Below, in pieces: positions 1-8,187 of a DNA stretch of 64,000 bases. Position 1 is the stretch's first letter, and each line of letters opens with the position of its first letter. The translations under genes and the position numbers were made by a program. The DNA is from Actinomycetota bacterium. GTDB lineage: Bacteria; Actinomycetota; Acidimicrobiia; Acidimicrobiales; RAAP-2. The stretch lies in assembly GCA_021324045.1 (NCBI GenBank), contig JAJPJV010000015.1, forward strand, positions 1 to 64,000. Reading direction: 5' to 3'. The notes under the pieces are model-generated. The model made no database searches and was not told the DNA's origin. It was given only the letters and a program-made list of their open reading frames with translations.

Positions 1-99
1 CGCCTCGCGCAGTTTGCCCTCGCGGTTGTCTTCATCATCACTGCGAAGCTCATCGACTGGCGGAATCGGTGGTCACCGGGGTGCGTGCCTATCCGCTGA
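1..99 (+). CDS. C-terminal end of an unidentified gene, cut by the window edge
   Basis: The first frame is open from the window edge to a TGA and gives 32 residues. They contain one hydrophobic stretch (LAQFALAVVFIITAKLI) followed by a basic tail, which would suit the last membrane helix of a membrane protein. No family is recognisable from so short a piece. Another frame stays open to base 107, so even the frame is uncertain. ProB often precedes ProA, but this sequence does not look like the end of ProB. Confidence 0.25.
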   Translation, partial: RLAQFALAVVFIITAKLIDWRNRWSPGCVPIR

Positions 100-168
100 G
101 CCTCTAAATCTCGCGTCCTTCTGGTTGGCCTGGGGTCCCGGTGTGGCCGAGCCCCCGGGCCTCGGCGG

Positions 169-174
169 TACGAT
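169..174 (+). promoter_or_regulatory. -10 box (TACGAT) for leaderless proA
   Basis: TACGAT ends 6 bases before the proA GTG, so transcription should begin at or next to the start codon. No Shine-Dalgarno sequence and no clear -35 box are seen. It is one of at least fourteen such arrangements in the window. Confidence 0.5.
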
Positions 175-180
175 GGGTTA

Positions 181-1428
181 GTGACCACCACGGCTCTCGA
201 GGCCCTGGCGGGGCGCGCCCGAGAGGCCTCGCGCCGTCTCGCGGTCTCGTCGTCCGCTTTGAAGAACGAAGCATTGCGCGCGGCGGCAGAGCTGCTCGAG
301 ACTGATGCTGAGGCCATCCTTGCCGCCAACCAGGCTGATCTCGAGCAGGCACGCGCGGAATCGCTCGACGACCCAGCGCTGGACAGGCTGCGCCTGACCA
401 GTGCGCGGATCACCGCCATGGCGACCGCACTGCGGGACGTCGCCGCACTCGCGGACCCCGTCGGTGAGGTGATCGAGGGCTGGGTGCGCCCGAACGGACT
501 GTCGGTCCAGCGAGTTCGAGTTCCCCTTGGCGTGGTCGGCGTGATCTACGAGAACCGTCCGAACGTCACGAGTGACGCTGCCGGGCTCTGCGTGAAGGCC
601 GGGAACGCGGTCTTGCTGAGGGGTTCGTCGTCCGCCTTGCGCTCGAACCGGGTGATCGTCGAGGCCTTGCGCAAGGGGCTGGTCAAAGCTGGGCTACCCG
701 ATGACGGCGTCGCCCTCGTCGAGGACACCAGTCGGGAGTCGGCGATCGCGTTCATGCGGTTGCGAGGGTTCATCGATTGCCTGATCCCCCGTGGCGGCAG
801 AGCGCTGATCGATTCGCTGGTCGAGAATGCCACGGTTCCCTATGTTCTCGACGGCGACGGGAACTGTCACGTCTATGTCGACCAGGCGGCTGATCTCGCA
901 ATGGCCGAGGAGATCGTCGTCAACGCGAAGCTTTCCCGTCCGGGAGTCTGCAACGCTGCCGAGACCCTCTTGGTGCACCGCGCGGTCGCGGAGCGGTTCC
1001 TGCCGCGGATTGCCGCGTCGCTCGAAGGGGTGGAGCTGGTCGGCGACTCCGAGGTCCGAAGGATCTTGCCGCAGGTCGCCCCCGCAACCGAGGACGACTT
1101 TGCGCGGGAGTTCCTTGGGTTGAAACTGGCCGTGGGCATCGTCGACGATCTCGATGCGGCGCTCGCGCACATCGCCCGCTACGGCTCCGGACACTCCGAA
1201 GCCATCGTCACCACGGATGTGGCTACTGCAGAGCGATTCACGCGCGAAGTCGACGCTGCGGCGGTTCTGGTGAACGCGTCCACGCGTTTCGTCGATGGTG
1301 GTGAGTTCGGTCTGGGTGCCGAAGTGGGCATCTCGACCCAGAAGCTTCACGCTCGCGGACCGATGGGGGTGCGCGAACTGACGTGCGCCAAATGGGTGGT
1401 TCGAGGCAACGGGCAGGTACGACGATGA
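181..1428 (+). CDS. proA: Gamma-glutamyl phosphate reductase (ProA)
   Basis: ProA is the NADPH-dependent second enzyme of proline synthesis and turns glutamyl-5-phosphate into the semialdehyde. The 415 residues match the usual family length. The aldehyde-dehydrogenase fold shows the conserved VIYENRPNVTSDAAGLC block near residue 120. The catalytic cysteine is about residue 257 in SRPGVCNAAET, and the C-terminal FGLGAEVGISTQKLHARGP motif is intact. The GTG start is supported by a -10 box 6 bases upstream, implying a leaderless message. The stop overlaps the ATG of the next gene by four bases (ATGA). ProB is not in the window, although it is often the neighbour. Confidence 0.96.
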   Translation: MTTTALEALAGRAREASRRLAVSSSALKNEALRAAAELLETDAEAILAANQADLEQARAESLDDPALDRLRLTSARITAMATALRDVAALADPVGEVIEGWVRPNGLSVQRVRVPLGVVGVIYENRPNVTSDAAGLCVKAGNAVLLRGSSSALRSNRVIVEALRKGLVKAGLPDDGVALVEDTSRESAIAFMRLRGFIDCLIPRGGRALIDSLVENATVPYVLDGDGNCHVYVDQAADLAMAEEIVVNAKLSRPGVCNAAETLLVHRAVAERFLPRIAASLEGVELVGDSEVRRILPQVAPATEDDFAREFLGLKLAVGIVDDLDAALAHIARYGSGHSEAIVTTDVATAERFTREVDAAAVLVNASTRFVDGGEFGLGAEVGISTQKLHARGPMGVRELTCAKWVVRGNGQVRR

Positions 1429-2396
1429 GCCAGGTGAGTGCTGCCGATCTCGGACTCCCCGAAGGCGAAGCACCACGGTTCGCCTCCGCCCAGGAGGTCG
1501 CAGAGGGGCTCCAGCGGACGGGTTACCTTCCCAACACCGCGATTGCCAGCGTCGTCTACCTCGCAGACCGCCTCTCCAAGCCGGTATTGGTCGAGGGGCC
1601 AGCCGGAACCGGGAAGACCCAGCTCGCCAAATCGGTCGCCGAGCTCACAGGCAGCCGTCTGATCCGCCTGCAGTGCTACGAAGGCCTGGACGAGTCCAAG
1701 GCCCTCTACGAGTGGAACTATCGCAAGCAGCTGCTGCGGATCCAAGCAGGCGAGATCCTCGACGGATCGAGGGATTCCGAGGCGACGGCGACGTGGGAGG
1801 AGCTCGAGGAGAACATCTTCTCAGAAGAGTTCCTCCTGACACGGCCGTTGCTCGAGGCGATCCGCTCATCGGATCCGGTCGTCCTGCTCATCGACGAAGT
1901 CGATCGCGTGGAGCTCGAAACCGAGGCACTGCTCCTCGAGGTGCTCTCCGACTATCAAGTCTCGATTCCAGAGCTGGGCACCGTTCGAGCCACGAGACTG
2001 CCGTTGGTCTTCCTCACCTCGAACAACACCCGTGAGCTCTCCGAAGCCCTGAAGCGTCGCTGTCTCTACCTTTACATCGATTACCCGGACCTGGAGCGGG
2101 AGCAGGCAATCGTGCGAACTCGGGTGCCGGGAATCACCGGAGAACTCGCCGAGCAGGTTGCTCGCATCGTCCGGTCGGTGCGTGGGCTCGACCTCCGGAA
2201 ACTCCCTTCTGTGTCCGAGACGTTGGACTGGGCACGAACACTGGTGGTCTTGGGTGTCTCCTCGATCGACGCCACCGTTGCTGGCGAGACGTTGCACATC
2301 TTGCTCAAGTACCAAAGCGATATCGACAAGGCGGCAAAAGAGCTGCTGACGACCGCCAACGAGGCGTTCGCGAAGCAGCCCCTACAGAAGCACTAA
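1425..2396 (+). CDS. MoxR-family AAA+ ATPase (CoxD-like)
   Basis: This is a 323-residue AAA+ ATPase of the MoxR group, whose members act as chaperones that remodel or insert metals into partner proteins, usually with a von Willebrand A protein. Walker A (GPAGTGKT) is near residue 58 and Walker B (VVLLIDEVDR) near residue 155. The ECYEGLDE-type region after Walker A (here QCYEGLDESKALYEWNYRK) resembles CoxD of the carbon monoxide dehydrogenase maturation system. The ATG overlaps the proA stop. The next gene encodes the expected VWA partner. No CO dehydrogenase structural genes are present, so the client is unknown. Confidence 0.85.
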   Translation: MSQVSAADLGLPEGEAPRFASAQEVAEGLQRTGYLPNTAIASVVYLADRLSKPVLVEGPAGTGKTQLAKSVAELTGSRLIRLQCYEGLDESKALYEWNYRKQLLRIQAGEILDGSRDSEATATWEELEENIFSEEFLLTRPLLEAIRSSDPVVLLIDEVDRVELETEALLLEVLSDYQVSIPELGTVRATRLPLVFLTSNNTRELSEALKRRCLYLYIDYPDLEREQAIVRTRVPGITGELAEQVARIVRSVRGLDLRKLPSVSETLDWARTLVVLGVSSIDATVAGETLHILLKYQSDIDKAAKELLTTANEAFAKQPLQKH

Positions 2397-2405
2397 ATCG
2401 GTTCC

Positions 2406-3845
2406 GTGCTCGAGTTGCTCTCCGGGTTCGTCGAGGAGCTGCGAAGCGCCGGGTTGCCTGTTTCGACCACGGAGCACATCGACGCAGCCAGAGCGATCCA
2501 CCACGTGCCGATCGAGAACCGCGAGGAGCTGAAAGCGGCACTGGGCATCACCCTCGTGAAATCTGCGTGGCACTGGCCGACCTTTGAGACCGCGTTCGAC
2601 GTCTATTTCGCGAACCGGTTCAACAGTGCCGAGCCGAAGGAGACCGAGCACCTCGACGGAGCGGCCATTGAAGGCGACGGTGCCACGGGCAAGACGTGGC
2701 TGCGCTCGCACACATCGGCAATTGACGGAGGGCTCGATGTCCCCAGCAGCGAAGAGCTTGCAGCGCTGCTCTACGAAGCGCTGGTCTCTGGTGACGTCGG
2801 ACTCATGCGAACCGTAGCGCGTCACGCGGTGACGCGCTACGCGGGCGTCGAGCCTGGTCGACCCGTCGGTGGTACCTACTACCTCTATCGGACGCTGCGG
2901 AAGCTCGATCTTGATGCCGTTCTCGAACGGCTCATGCTCACGGCGCGTCCTTCGGGTCGACCGTGGACGGCTCTCGAGGAGCGGCTCGCGCGAGACGAGT
3001 ACCAGTTCCGCATCGACGAGCTTCGCAAGGTGATCGAAGCGGAAATTCGCCGACGCCTCGTGCTCGACCGTGGTGCCCGAGCACTCGCCAAGTCGATTCG
3101 CAAGCCCTCACCCGAGGACATAGAGGTCATGCACGCCACACGCGAGGAACTGGCGATGCTCCACCGCGCACTGCGGCCATTGTCACGGAAGTTGGCTGCC
3201 AAGCTGGTGCGTCGCCGCCGCCACGGTCACCGGGGGCATCTCGACTTTCGGGCGACGATCCGGCGTTCACTGTCCACCGGCGGAGCCCCCATCGATCCCC
3301 GTTTTCGTCATCCGCGACCGTCCAAGCCCGAGATCGTCGTGCTCGCCGACATCTCCGGGTCGGTTGCGTCGTTCGCCCGCTTCACGCTCCACCTCGTCTA
3401 CGCCATCAGCTCGCAGTTCACCCGGGTTCGGAGCTTTGCCTTCGTCGATGGGATCGATGAGGTGACGCGCCTGTTCGAGGAGTGCGACGATCCGGCGGAG
3501 TCGGTGGCACGCATCAGCACCGAGGCGGACGTGAGCTGGATCGACGGGCACTCCGACTATGGGCACATGCTCGTGGTCTTCTCGGAGCGATGGCGACGCT
3601 CGATCACCTCGAGGACGAGCCTGCTCATCCTGGGGGACGCCCGCAACAACTATCACGCGACGCACGCGGAGGTGCTCGCCGACCTCAAGCGCCGAGCACG
3701 TCATGTCTACTGGCTCAATCCGGAGCCGCGTGAGTACTGGGACTCGGGTGACTCAGCGATCTCGGCTTACGCGCCCTACTGCGACGCGGTGGTGGAATGT
3801 CGGAACCTGCGCCAACTCGAGCAGTTTGTGTCGGAGCTGGCATGA
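2406..3845 (+). CDS. VWA domain protein, CoxE-like partner of the MoxR ATPase
   Basis: A 479-residue protein with a C-terminal von Willebrand factor A domain. The MIDAS metal site is visible as DISGS near residues 315-319, followed by IDGHSDYG and ILGDARNN, both typical of CoxE-type VWA proteins. The N-terminal half is helical and charged, with no recognised domain. It starts with GTG nine bases after the MoxR-like gene, so the two are surely co-transcribed. MoxR/VWA pairs are known to work as metal-insertion or complex-remodelling chaperones; the target is not evident here. The stop overlaps an 8-codon frame (3842-3868) that leads into the next small frame. Confidence 0.85.
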   Translation: MLELLSGFVEELRSAGLPVSTTEHIDAARAIHHVPIENREELKAALGITLVKSAWHWPTFETAFDVYFANRFNSAEPKETEHLDGAAIEGDGATGKTWLRSHTSAIDGGLDVPSSEELAALLYEALVSGDVGLMRTVARHAVTRYAGVEPGRPVGGTYYLYRTLRKLDLDAVLERLMLTARPSGRPWTALEERLARDEYQFRIDELRKVIEAEIRRRLVLDRGARALAKSIRKPSPEDIEVMHATREELAMLHRALRPLSRKLAAKLVRRRRHGHRGHLDFRATIRRSLSTGGAPIDPRFRHPRPSKPEIVVLADISGSVASFARFTLHLVYAISSQFTRVRSFAFVDGIDEVTRLFEECDDPAESVARISTEADVSWIDGHSDYGHMLVVFSERWRRSITSRTSLLILGDARNNYHATHAEVLADLKRRARHVYWLNPEPREYWDSGDSAISAYAPYCDAVVECRNLRQLEQFVSELA

Positions 3846-3864
3846 ACATGGCAGGAGCCTCACG

Positions 3865-3981
3865 GTGAGCGAAGTGGACGATTCCCCAGGCACCGGAGTG
3901 GTGAGCGAGTGGACGAGGCCCGCGCTCGAGCGTCCGCAGTACCGGGTCTGGTCGCCTCCCGCGAGCGGCGACGCGTCGTGA
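3865..3981 (+). CDS. Candidate 38-residue small protein coupled to the phosphatase gene
   Basis: A GTG-started frame of 38 residues (beginning VSEVDDSPGTGVVSEW) has a good GCAGGAG ribosome-binding site 7 bases upstream. Its TGA overlaps the GTG of the next gene (GTGA at 3978). Upstream, an 8-codon frame links it to coxE by further 4-base overlaps (ATGA at 3842, GTGA at 3865). The peptide is hydrophilic, with no membrane segment or known motif. It could be a real small protein or only a reinitiation relay; conservation in relatives would decide. Confidence 0.4.
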   Translation: MSEVDDSPGTGVVSEWTRPALERPQYRVWSPPASGDAS

Positions 3982-4640
3982 CGGCCTTGGACGAGGTCCG
4001 CCCTACCCGGATGGTGCTGGTCCGTCATGGTGAGGCAGAGTGCAACGTGCGTGGCATCGTGGGCGGCGTGCGCGGGTGCACGGGGCTCACCCCGCGTGGG
4101 GTCGCGCAGGTGGAGGCACTCGCCAAGCGCCTGTTCCGGAGCGGGGAGCTTGCCGGGGTGACCCGCCTGTACTCGTCGGTGCTCGCCAGGGCGATCGAGA
4201 CCGCCGAGATCCTCGCTCCCGCGCTCGACCATTGGTGCGACGGTCCGCCGATCACGATCGAGACCGACGAGCAGCTCTCCGAGCTCCGCCCAGGAGAGGC
4301 CGATGGGCTGACCTGGGAGGAGTTCAGTGAGCGTTTCGGCGCGCCGGACTGGGACCGGGGTCCTGAGCGCCCCATCGCCCCCGGGGGGGAGAGCTGGAAC
4401 GGCTTCGTCGAGCGCGCCTCGAGGGCCGTCGAACGAATTGCCGTTGTCCACGCCGGAGAGCTGGTGGTGATCGCCTGCCATGCCGGCGTCATCGAAGCGA
4501 CGATGCTACGTTTCCTCCCCCTCGATCGGAGCGTTCGGCGGCTCCAGCTGCGCACGGAGCATGCTTCGATGACCGAGTGGGAGCGCGACGAAAGGGGCCG
4601 GTGGACGCTCCGTCGCTACAACGATGTCACGACCCGGTAG
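3978..4640 (+). CDS. Histidine phosphatase (phosphoglycerate mutase-like)
   Basis: A 220-residue member of the histidine phosphatase branch. The phosphohistidine motif RHGE is at residues 16-19, and the second catalytic histidine is in IACHAG near residue 168. The central GLTPRGVAQVEAL and LYSSVLARAIETAE segments are also typical. Substrate cannot be told from the sequence; relatives hydrolyse sugar phosphates, phosphoglycerate or cofactor precursors. The GTG start is chosen because it overlaps the stop of the upstream small frame and sits 11 codons before MVLVRHGE; a GTG at 3909 in the same frame is the alternative. The gene converges on the DAHP synthase gene with only 12 bases between stops. 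Confidence 0.88.
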   Translation: MTALDEVRPTRMVLVRHGEAECNVRGIVGGVRGCTGLTPRGVAQVEALAKRLFRSGELAGVTRLYSSVLARAIETAEILAPALDHWCDGPPITIETDEQLSELRPGEADGLTWEEFSERFGAPDWDRGPERPIAPGGESWNGFVERASRAVERIAVVHAGELVVIACHAGVIEATMLRFLPLDRSVRRLQLRTEHASMTEWERDERGRWTLRRYNDVTTR

Positions 4641-4652
4641 TGGCGAGGGGCC

Positions 4653-6086
4653 TCACGGTGCGTGCCCAGCCCCGGACGGGCGCAGGAGGTCGGAAATCCG
4701 AAATGCCAGATCGAGGGACTGACGGGCATTGAGCCTCGGGTCGCAGGTGGTCGTGTAGCGCTGGTGCAGGTCGCCCTCGGCGATCTCCTCCGTGCCCCCG
4801 AGGCACTCGGTCACGTCGTCGCCCGTGAGCTCGATGTGCACTCCGCCGGGCCAGGTCCCTTCTCGCCGGTGCACCGCGAAGAACCCACGGAGCTCCTCCA
4901 CGATGTCGTCGAACCGCCTGGTCTTGCGGCCACCCTCGCTGACGAAGGTGTTGCCGTGCATGGGGTCGCACGCCCAGACCACCGGATGCCCCGCCTCGCG
5001 AACCGCTCGGATCAGCATCGGAAGGCGCTCTTCCACGCGCCTGGCTCCCAATCGGGTGATGAGGGTCAGCCGTCCCGGGACGCGGTTCGGATCGAGACGC
5101 TCGCACAGTGCGACCACCTCGTCGGGGGTAGCCTCAGGTCCGATCTTGAACGCGACCGGATTGATTACGCCGGAGAGGAACTCTGCGTGGGCGCCGTCGG
5201 CTTGCCGGGTGCGCTCGCCGATCCACAGCAGGTGTCCCGAGCAATCCACCCACATCCCGGTGAGCGAGTCCCACCGCGTCAGCGCTTCTTCGTAGTGAAG
5301 GATGAGTGCCTCATGGCTGGTCCAGAAGTCGACTTGGTGCAGGACGACTTCTGCAGCCAGGTCGATCCCGCAGGCCGCCATGAAACGCAACGCGGCGTCG
5401 ATCTCGGCGGCGATGCGCTCGTAACGACGGCCCTCCGACAACGAAGCGACGAACTCCTGGTTCCAGGCGTGGACCTGTGCGAGATCGGCGAACCCACCCT
5501 TGGTGAACGCGCGAAGCAGGTTCAGCGTTGCTGCCGATTGGTGGTAGGCGGTGATCAGCCGTGACGGATCAGGCCTGCGAGCCTCTGGATTGAAGGCGTC
5601 GTCGTTGACCATGTGGCCCCGATAGGCCTCGAGTTCCTGGTCACCGATTCGTTCAGTTGGCGATGAGCGGGGCTTTGCGAACTGGCCAGCGATCCTGCCG
5701 ACCTTGACGACGGGAACCCCTGCCGCGTACGTGAGGATCACCGCCATCTGGAGAATCACCTTCAACTTGTCTCGGATGGAGTCGGCGGAGAATTCGGTGA
5801 ACGACTCCGCACAGTCCCCTGCCTGCAGCAGAAAGGCTCGGCCCGCGCTGACCTCGGCGAGTGCCGCGGTCAGCGCACGGACCTCTCCGGCGAAGACCAG
5901 CGGGGGGAGGGCAGCCAGCTGGGCCTCGACCTTCTTGCGGGCCTGCTCGTCGGGCCACACCGGTTGCTGCGCGGCCGGGAGGTCGCGCCACGACCCGGGA
6001 TGCCAGCCGGCGTTCTCGGCGATGAGAATGCCATCACGTGAGGCCGTTGGTCTCGATGGGGCTTGGGGTTCGGAGCGGCTGACCAC
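4653..6086 (-). CDS. aroG: Class II 3-deoxy-7-phosphoheptulonate (DAHP) synthase
   Basis: This enzyme condenses phosphoenolpyruvate and erythrose-4-phosphate in the first step of the shikimate pathway. At 477 residues it is close to mycobacterial AroG (about 460). Family motifs are plain: QAGDCAESF, VVKVGRIAGQFAKPRS, WIGERTRQADGAH, VWACDPMHGN and CLGGTEEI. The upstream frame stays open for another kilobase, but the GTG used here lies 6 bases after a TATGCT box on the same strand and gives a normal-length protein. The N-terminal 35 residues are not conserved. It stands alone on the minus strand, divergent from nadD. Confidence 0.93.
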   Translation of the reverse strand: MVSRSEPQAPSRPTASRDGILIAENAGWHPGSWRDLPAAQQPVWPDEQARKKVEAQLAALPPLVFAGEVRALTAALAEVSAGRAFLLQAGDCAESFTEFSADSIRDKLKVILQMAVILTYAAGVPVVKVGRIAGQFAKPRSSPTERIGDQELEAYRGHMVNDDAFNPEARRPDPSRLITAYHQSAATLNLLRAFTKGGFADLAQVHAWNQEFVASLSEGRRYERIAAEIDAALRFMAACGIDLAAEVVLHQVDFWTSHEALILHYEEALTRWDSLTGMWVDCSGHLLWIGERTRQADGAHAEFLSGVINPVAFKIGPEATPDEVVALCERLDPNRVPGRLTLITRLGARRVEERLPMLIRAVREAGHPVVWACDPMHGNTFVSEGGRKTRRFDDIVEELRGFFAVHRREGTWPGGVHIELTGDDVTECLGGTEEIAEGDLHQRYTTTCDPRLNARQSLDLAFRISDLLRPSGAGHAP

Positions 6087-6092
6087 CGAACA

Positions 6093-6098
6093 AGCATA
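6093..6098 (-). promoter_or_regulatory. -10 box (TATGCT) for leaderless DAHP synthase
   Basis: Read on the minus strand, TATGCT ends 6 bases before the GTG of the DAHP synthase gene. This fixes the start of a frame that otherwise remains open far upstream. Confidence 0.5.
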
Positions 6099-6204
6099 AG
6101 TGCCGCGATCGCTGCCGCAACCATCAACGGCCGCGCCCGGCTGCTGGCAGGTCGGGACTGGGCAGCTGGTTGAGTGATCGGCATGCGGAGCCGACGACGA
6201 CTCG

Positions 6205-6210
6205 TAGGCT
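6205..6210 (+). promoter_or_regulatory. -10 box (TAGGCT) for leaderless nadD
   Basis: TAGGCT ends 8 bases before the nadD ATG with no Shine-Dalgarno sequence between. It supports starting NadD shortly before its GGTFDPPHIGH motif rather than at an upstream ATG. Confidence 0.5.
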
Positions 6211-6218
6211 CCCGGCCC

Positions 6219-6836
6219 ATGGGCGTGCCAGCGGCTGAGCGTCTCGGGCTGTTGGGGGGGACCTTCGACCCACCCCACATCGGTCACCTCGCTGCAGCCA
6301 CTCGCTGTCGGGAGGTCCTGGAGTTGGACCGAGTGCTGCTGGTCGTCGCCTTCGAACCGTGGCAGAAGACTCCATGGCGACGGATCAGCCCTGCCGAGGA
6401 TCGCTTGGCCCTCGTCGAAGCCGCCGTTGACGCCGCCGAGGGGATCGAGGCGTGCCGAATCGAGATCGATCGCGGCGGCCCGAGCTACACCATCGAGACG
6501 GTGGAGGAGCTCGCGCGCCGGGCCGAAGCTGCCGGGCGCCCGGCACCGGAGCAGTTCCTCATCGTCGGGGCCGACCTGACCGCGAGCCTTTCGACCTGGC
6601 ACCGCTCCGAGGACCTCGCGCGCGCCGTGACGCTCGTCGTCGTCTCTCGCCCGAGTGCGCGGGCACCGCAGATCCCTGTTGGCTGGCGGGGGATCGTCGT
6701 CGATGGGCTCGAGATCGAGGTGTCGAGCTCCCAGGTGCGCTCCCTGCTGGCTGCGGGTGAGTCCATCGAGGGATTGGTTCCCCCGGCCGTGGAGCGTTGC
6801 ATTCGGGCTCGCGGTCTGTACGCTGGGGGCGCATGA
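6219..6836 (+). CDS. nadD: Nicotinate-nucleotide adenylyltransferase (NadD)
   Basis: NadD adenylylates nicotinic acid mononucleotide to deamido-NAD, the step common to de novo and salvage NAD synthesis. The 205-residue protein has the nucleotidyltransferase signature GGTFDPPHIGH near residue 12 and the C-terminal SSQVRSLL motif that stands for the family ISSTxIR. The ATG is preferred over one 45 bases upstream because it follows a leaderless-type -10 box and gives a normal N terminus. The stop overlaps a 14-codon frame (6833-6877), which overlaps the next small gene; nadD and rsfS are classical neighbours. Confidence 0.94.
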   Translation: MGVPAAERLGLLGGTFDPPHIGHLAAATRCREVLELDRVLLVVAFEPWQKTPWRRISPAEDRLALVEAAVDAAEGIEACRIEIDRGGPSYTIETVEELARRAEAAGRPAPEQFLIVGADLTASLSTWHRSEDLARAVTLVVVSRPSARAPQIPVGWRGIVVDGLEIEVSSSQVRSLLAAGESIEGLVPPAVERCIRARGLYAGGA

Positions 6837-6873
6837 CGGAGCAGAGCGACGACCGCCCGGAGCGCGATTGGCA

Positions 6874-7014
6874 TTGACGTTGCCGCGGCGGACGAACCTT
6901 CGGATCCAGCGACGGCTGGCGCGCCGCCAACGCCGTCTCTGCGCGGTGATGGGGCTCGGGATCCTTGCCGCAGCCCTCGGGTTGACGGTGAGCGTCCTGG
7001 ACGTGGTGCATTGA
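6874..7014 (+). CDS. Small basic single-pass membrane protein between nadD and rsfS
   Basis: A TTG-started frame of 46 residues carries a very basic N terminus (RRTNLRIQRRLARRQRRL) followed by one hydrophobic segment (GLGILAAALGLTVSVL). That is the layout of a small inner-membrane protein with its N terminus inside. A GGAG about 12 bases upstream could serve this TTG, or better an in-frame TTG at 6868. The frame is linked at both ends by 4-base TTGA overlaps: to a 14-codon frame that starts on the nadD stop, and to rsfS. No family is recognised. Confidence 0.5.
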   Translation: MTLPRRTNLRIQRRLARRQRRLCAVMGLGILAAALGLTVSVLDVVH

Positions 7015-7469
7015 CCTCCGTGCCCCGGACTGCACTCGTCGCCGCGAGGGCGGCCGACGACAAGCTCGGGAAGGACACCGTCGTCCTTGCGATGGGTGAC
7101 CTGATCGGAGGGGTGGCCGACGCGTTCGTCTTGACGAGTGGCCGCAACGAGCGCCAGGTCCGCACCCTCGTCGAAGAGGTCGAAGCGCGTGTCAAGCGCC
7201 AGGACGGTACGGCGCCGGTGAGCATCGAAGGGCTCAGCGATGCCACGTGGGTGTTGATGGACTACGGGGACGTCGTCGTGCATGTCTTCGCCGAAGAGAC
7301 TCGGGAGTACTACGACCTCGAGCACCTCTGGTCGGGCGCGCCACGGGTCCAGTGGAGAGAGGCTAGGACCGGCGAAGCGGAGCGAGCCGAAGACGGGACA
7401 GCAGAGGGGCTCTCGCTTGCCGGGCCCGGTGATCCATCGAGGCTCCCCGCCTCCGAGGGCAGCCGCTGA
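7011..7469 (+). CDS. rsfS: Ribosomal silencing factor RsfS
   Basis: RsfS binds ribosomal protein L14 and blocks joining of the 30S and 50S subunits when nutrients are scarce. The 152-residue protein shows the family signatures SGRNERQVRTLVEEVE and WVLMDYGDVVVHVF followed by YYDLEHLW. The C-terminal 40 residues are low-complexity and charged. TTG is chosen as start because it overlaps the upstream stop (TTGA); a GTG three codons later is possible. The gene converges on the lipoprotein gene, with 27 bases between the stops. Confidence 0.93.
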   Translation: MTSVPRTALVAARAADDKLGKDTVVLAMGDLIGGVADAFVLTSGRNERQVRTLVEEVEARVKRQDGTAPVSIEGLSDATWVLMDYGDVVVHVFAEETREYYDLEHLWSGAPRVQWREARTGEAERAEDGTAEGLSLAGPGDPSRLPASEGSR

Positions 7470-7496
7470 TCGCGCTTGCGCACGGGTCGGTGGCCC

Positions 7497-8180
7497 TCAG
7501 GAGCAGGTCGCAGTGGCTGGTGGCGCGGTCACGGGGCTGGCGGTTTCGTAGTTGGCGACGGTCACCGGCGTGGAGACTTGCGCGCCGGTTCCGATGGGCA
7601 CCGGTACAGGCTGGCCGTCGATCTGGAAGGCGACCGGGACCTGTGCGTCGAGTTGGCCCGGGAGTGCCAGCCAGGCTGCGATCGTGAACACCACCTGCTC
7701 GATGGCTTGGACCTCTGCCAACCCCGCCAGGACGTTGAAGCTGGAGGTGAAGTTGACGGTGATCGCCTTGGTGGGCATGGGAGGGACACCCTGCGGTGGA
7801 TTCGGGCTGACTGAGATCAGGGCCGTGCCCGGAGGGATCGCGCTGGTGAACCCGCTCGCGAAGTCTGAGGTGCTCGGCCCACCGAGGAGCTGATCGAGGA
7901 CGGTGTCAAGCCTGCGCGCTTGAGCGATCGGAAGGCAGCGCACGGGGGCCGGCGTCACTGCTCCGCTCGTGCTGGACACGAAGTAGAGGAAGACGGGCTT
8001 GCAGCCGCCGGGCGTGGATCCGCACGGCGGGGGGTTGACCGCCAGTGCCCCATTTGGGACCTGGTTCGCCGAGATGGCTCTCGGGGGTCCGCCCACCGGC
8101 ACCCCACACGCGGCGAGCGCGAGCGGGAGGGCGAGAAGGGGAGCTGCGAGCACGCCTCGTCTCGGATTCCGTCGCCTCAT
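7497..8180 (-). CDS. GerMN-domain lipoprotein, reduced LpqB-like member of the mtrAB operon
   Basis: A 227-residue exported lipoprotein. The signal peptide MRRRNPRRGVLAAPLLALPL leads to a lipobox, LAAC, near residue 25. A GerMN-like domain follows at about residues 80-200 (LDTVLDQLLGGPS, then ITVNFTSSFNVLAG and VFTIAAWLALPG). In other actinobacteria the third gene of the mtrA-mtrB operon encodes LpqB, which has the same N-terminal features plus a large C-terminal beta-propeller. Here the propeller is absent and the protein ends in a short Pro/Thr-rich tail. It starts seven bases after the mtrB stop. A role in tuning MtrB is inferred from position only. Confidence 0.75.
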   Translation of the reverse strand: MRRRNPRRGVLAAPLLALPLALAACGVPVGGPPRAISANQVPNGALAVNPPPCGSTPGGCKPVFLYFVSSTSGAVTPAPVRCLPIAQARRLDTVLDQLLGGPSTSDFASGFTSAIPPGTALISVSPNPPQGVPPMPTKAITVNFTSSFNVLAGLAEVQAIEQVVFTIAAWLALPGQLDAQVPVAFQIDGQPVPVPIGTGAQVSTPVTVANYETASPVTAPPATATCS

Positions 8181-8187
8181 GGGCGAC

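Noticed and set aside
6087-7325. Minus-strand frame upstream of the DAHP synthase start, open for another 1.2 kb
   Set aside because: It runs antisense to nadD and rsfS, has no family signature and is ended by a -10 box just before the GTG at 6086. Long antisense frames are expected in such GC-rich DNA.
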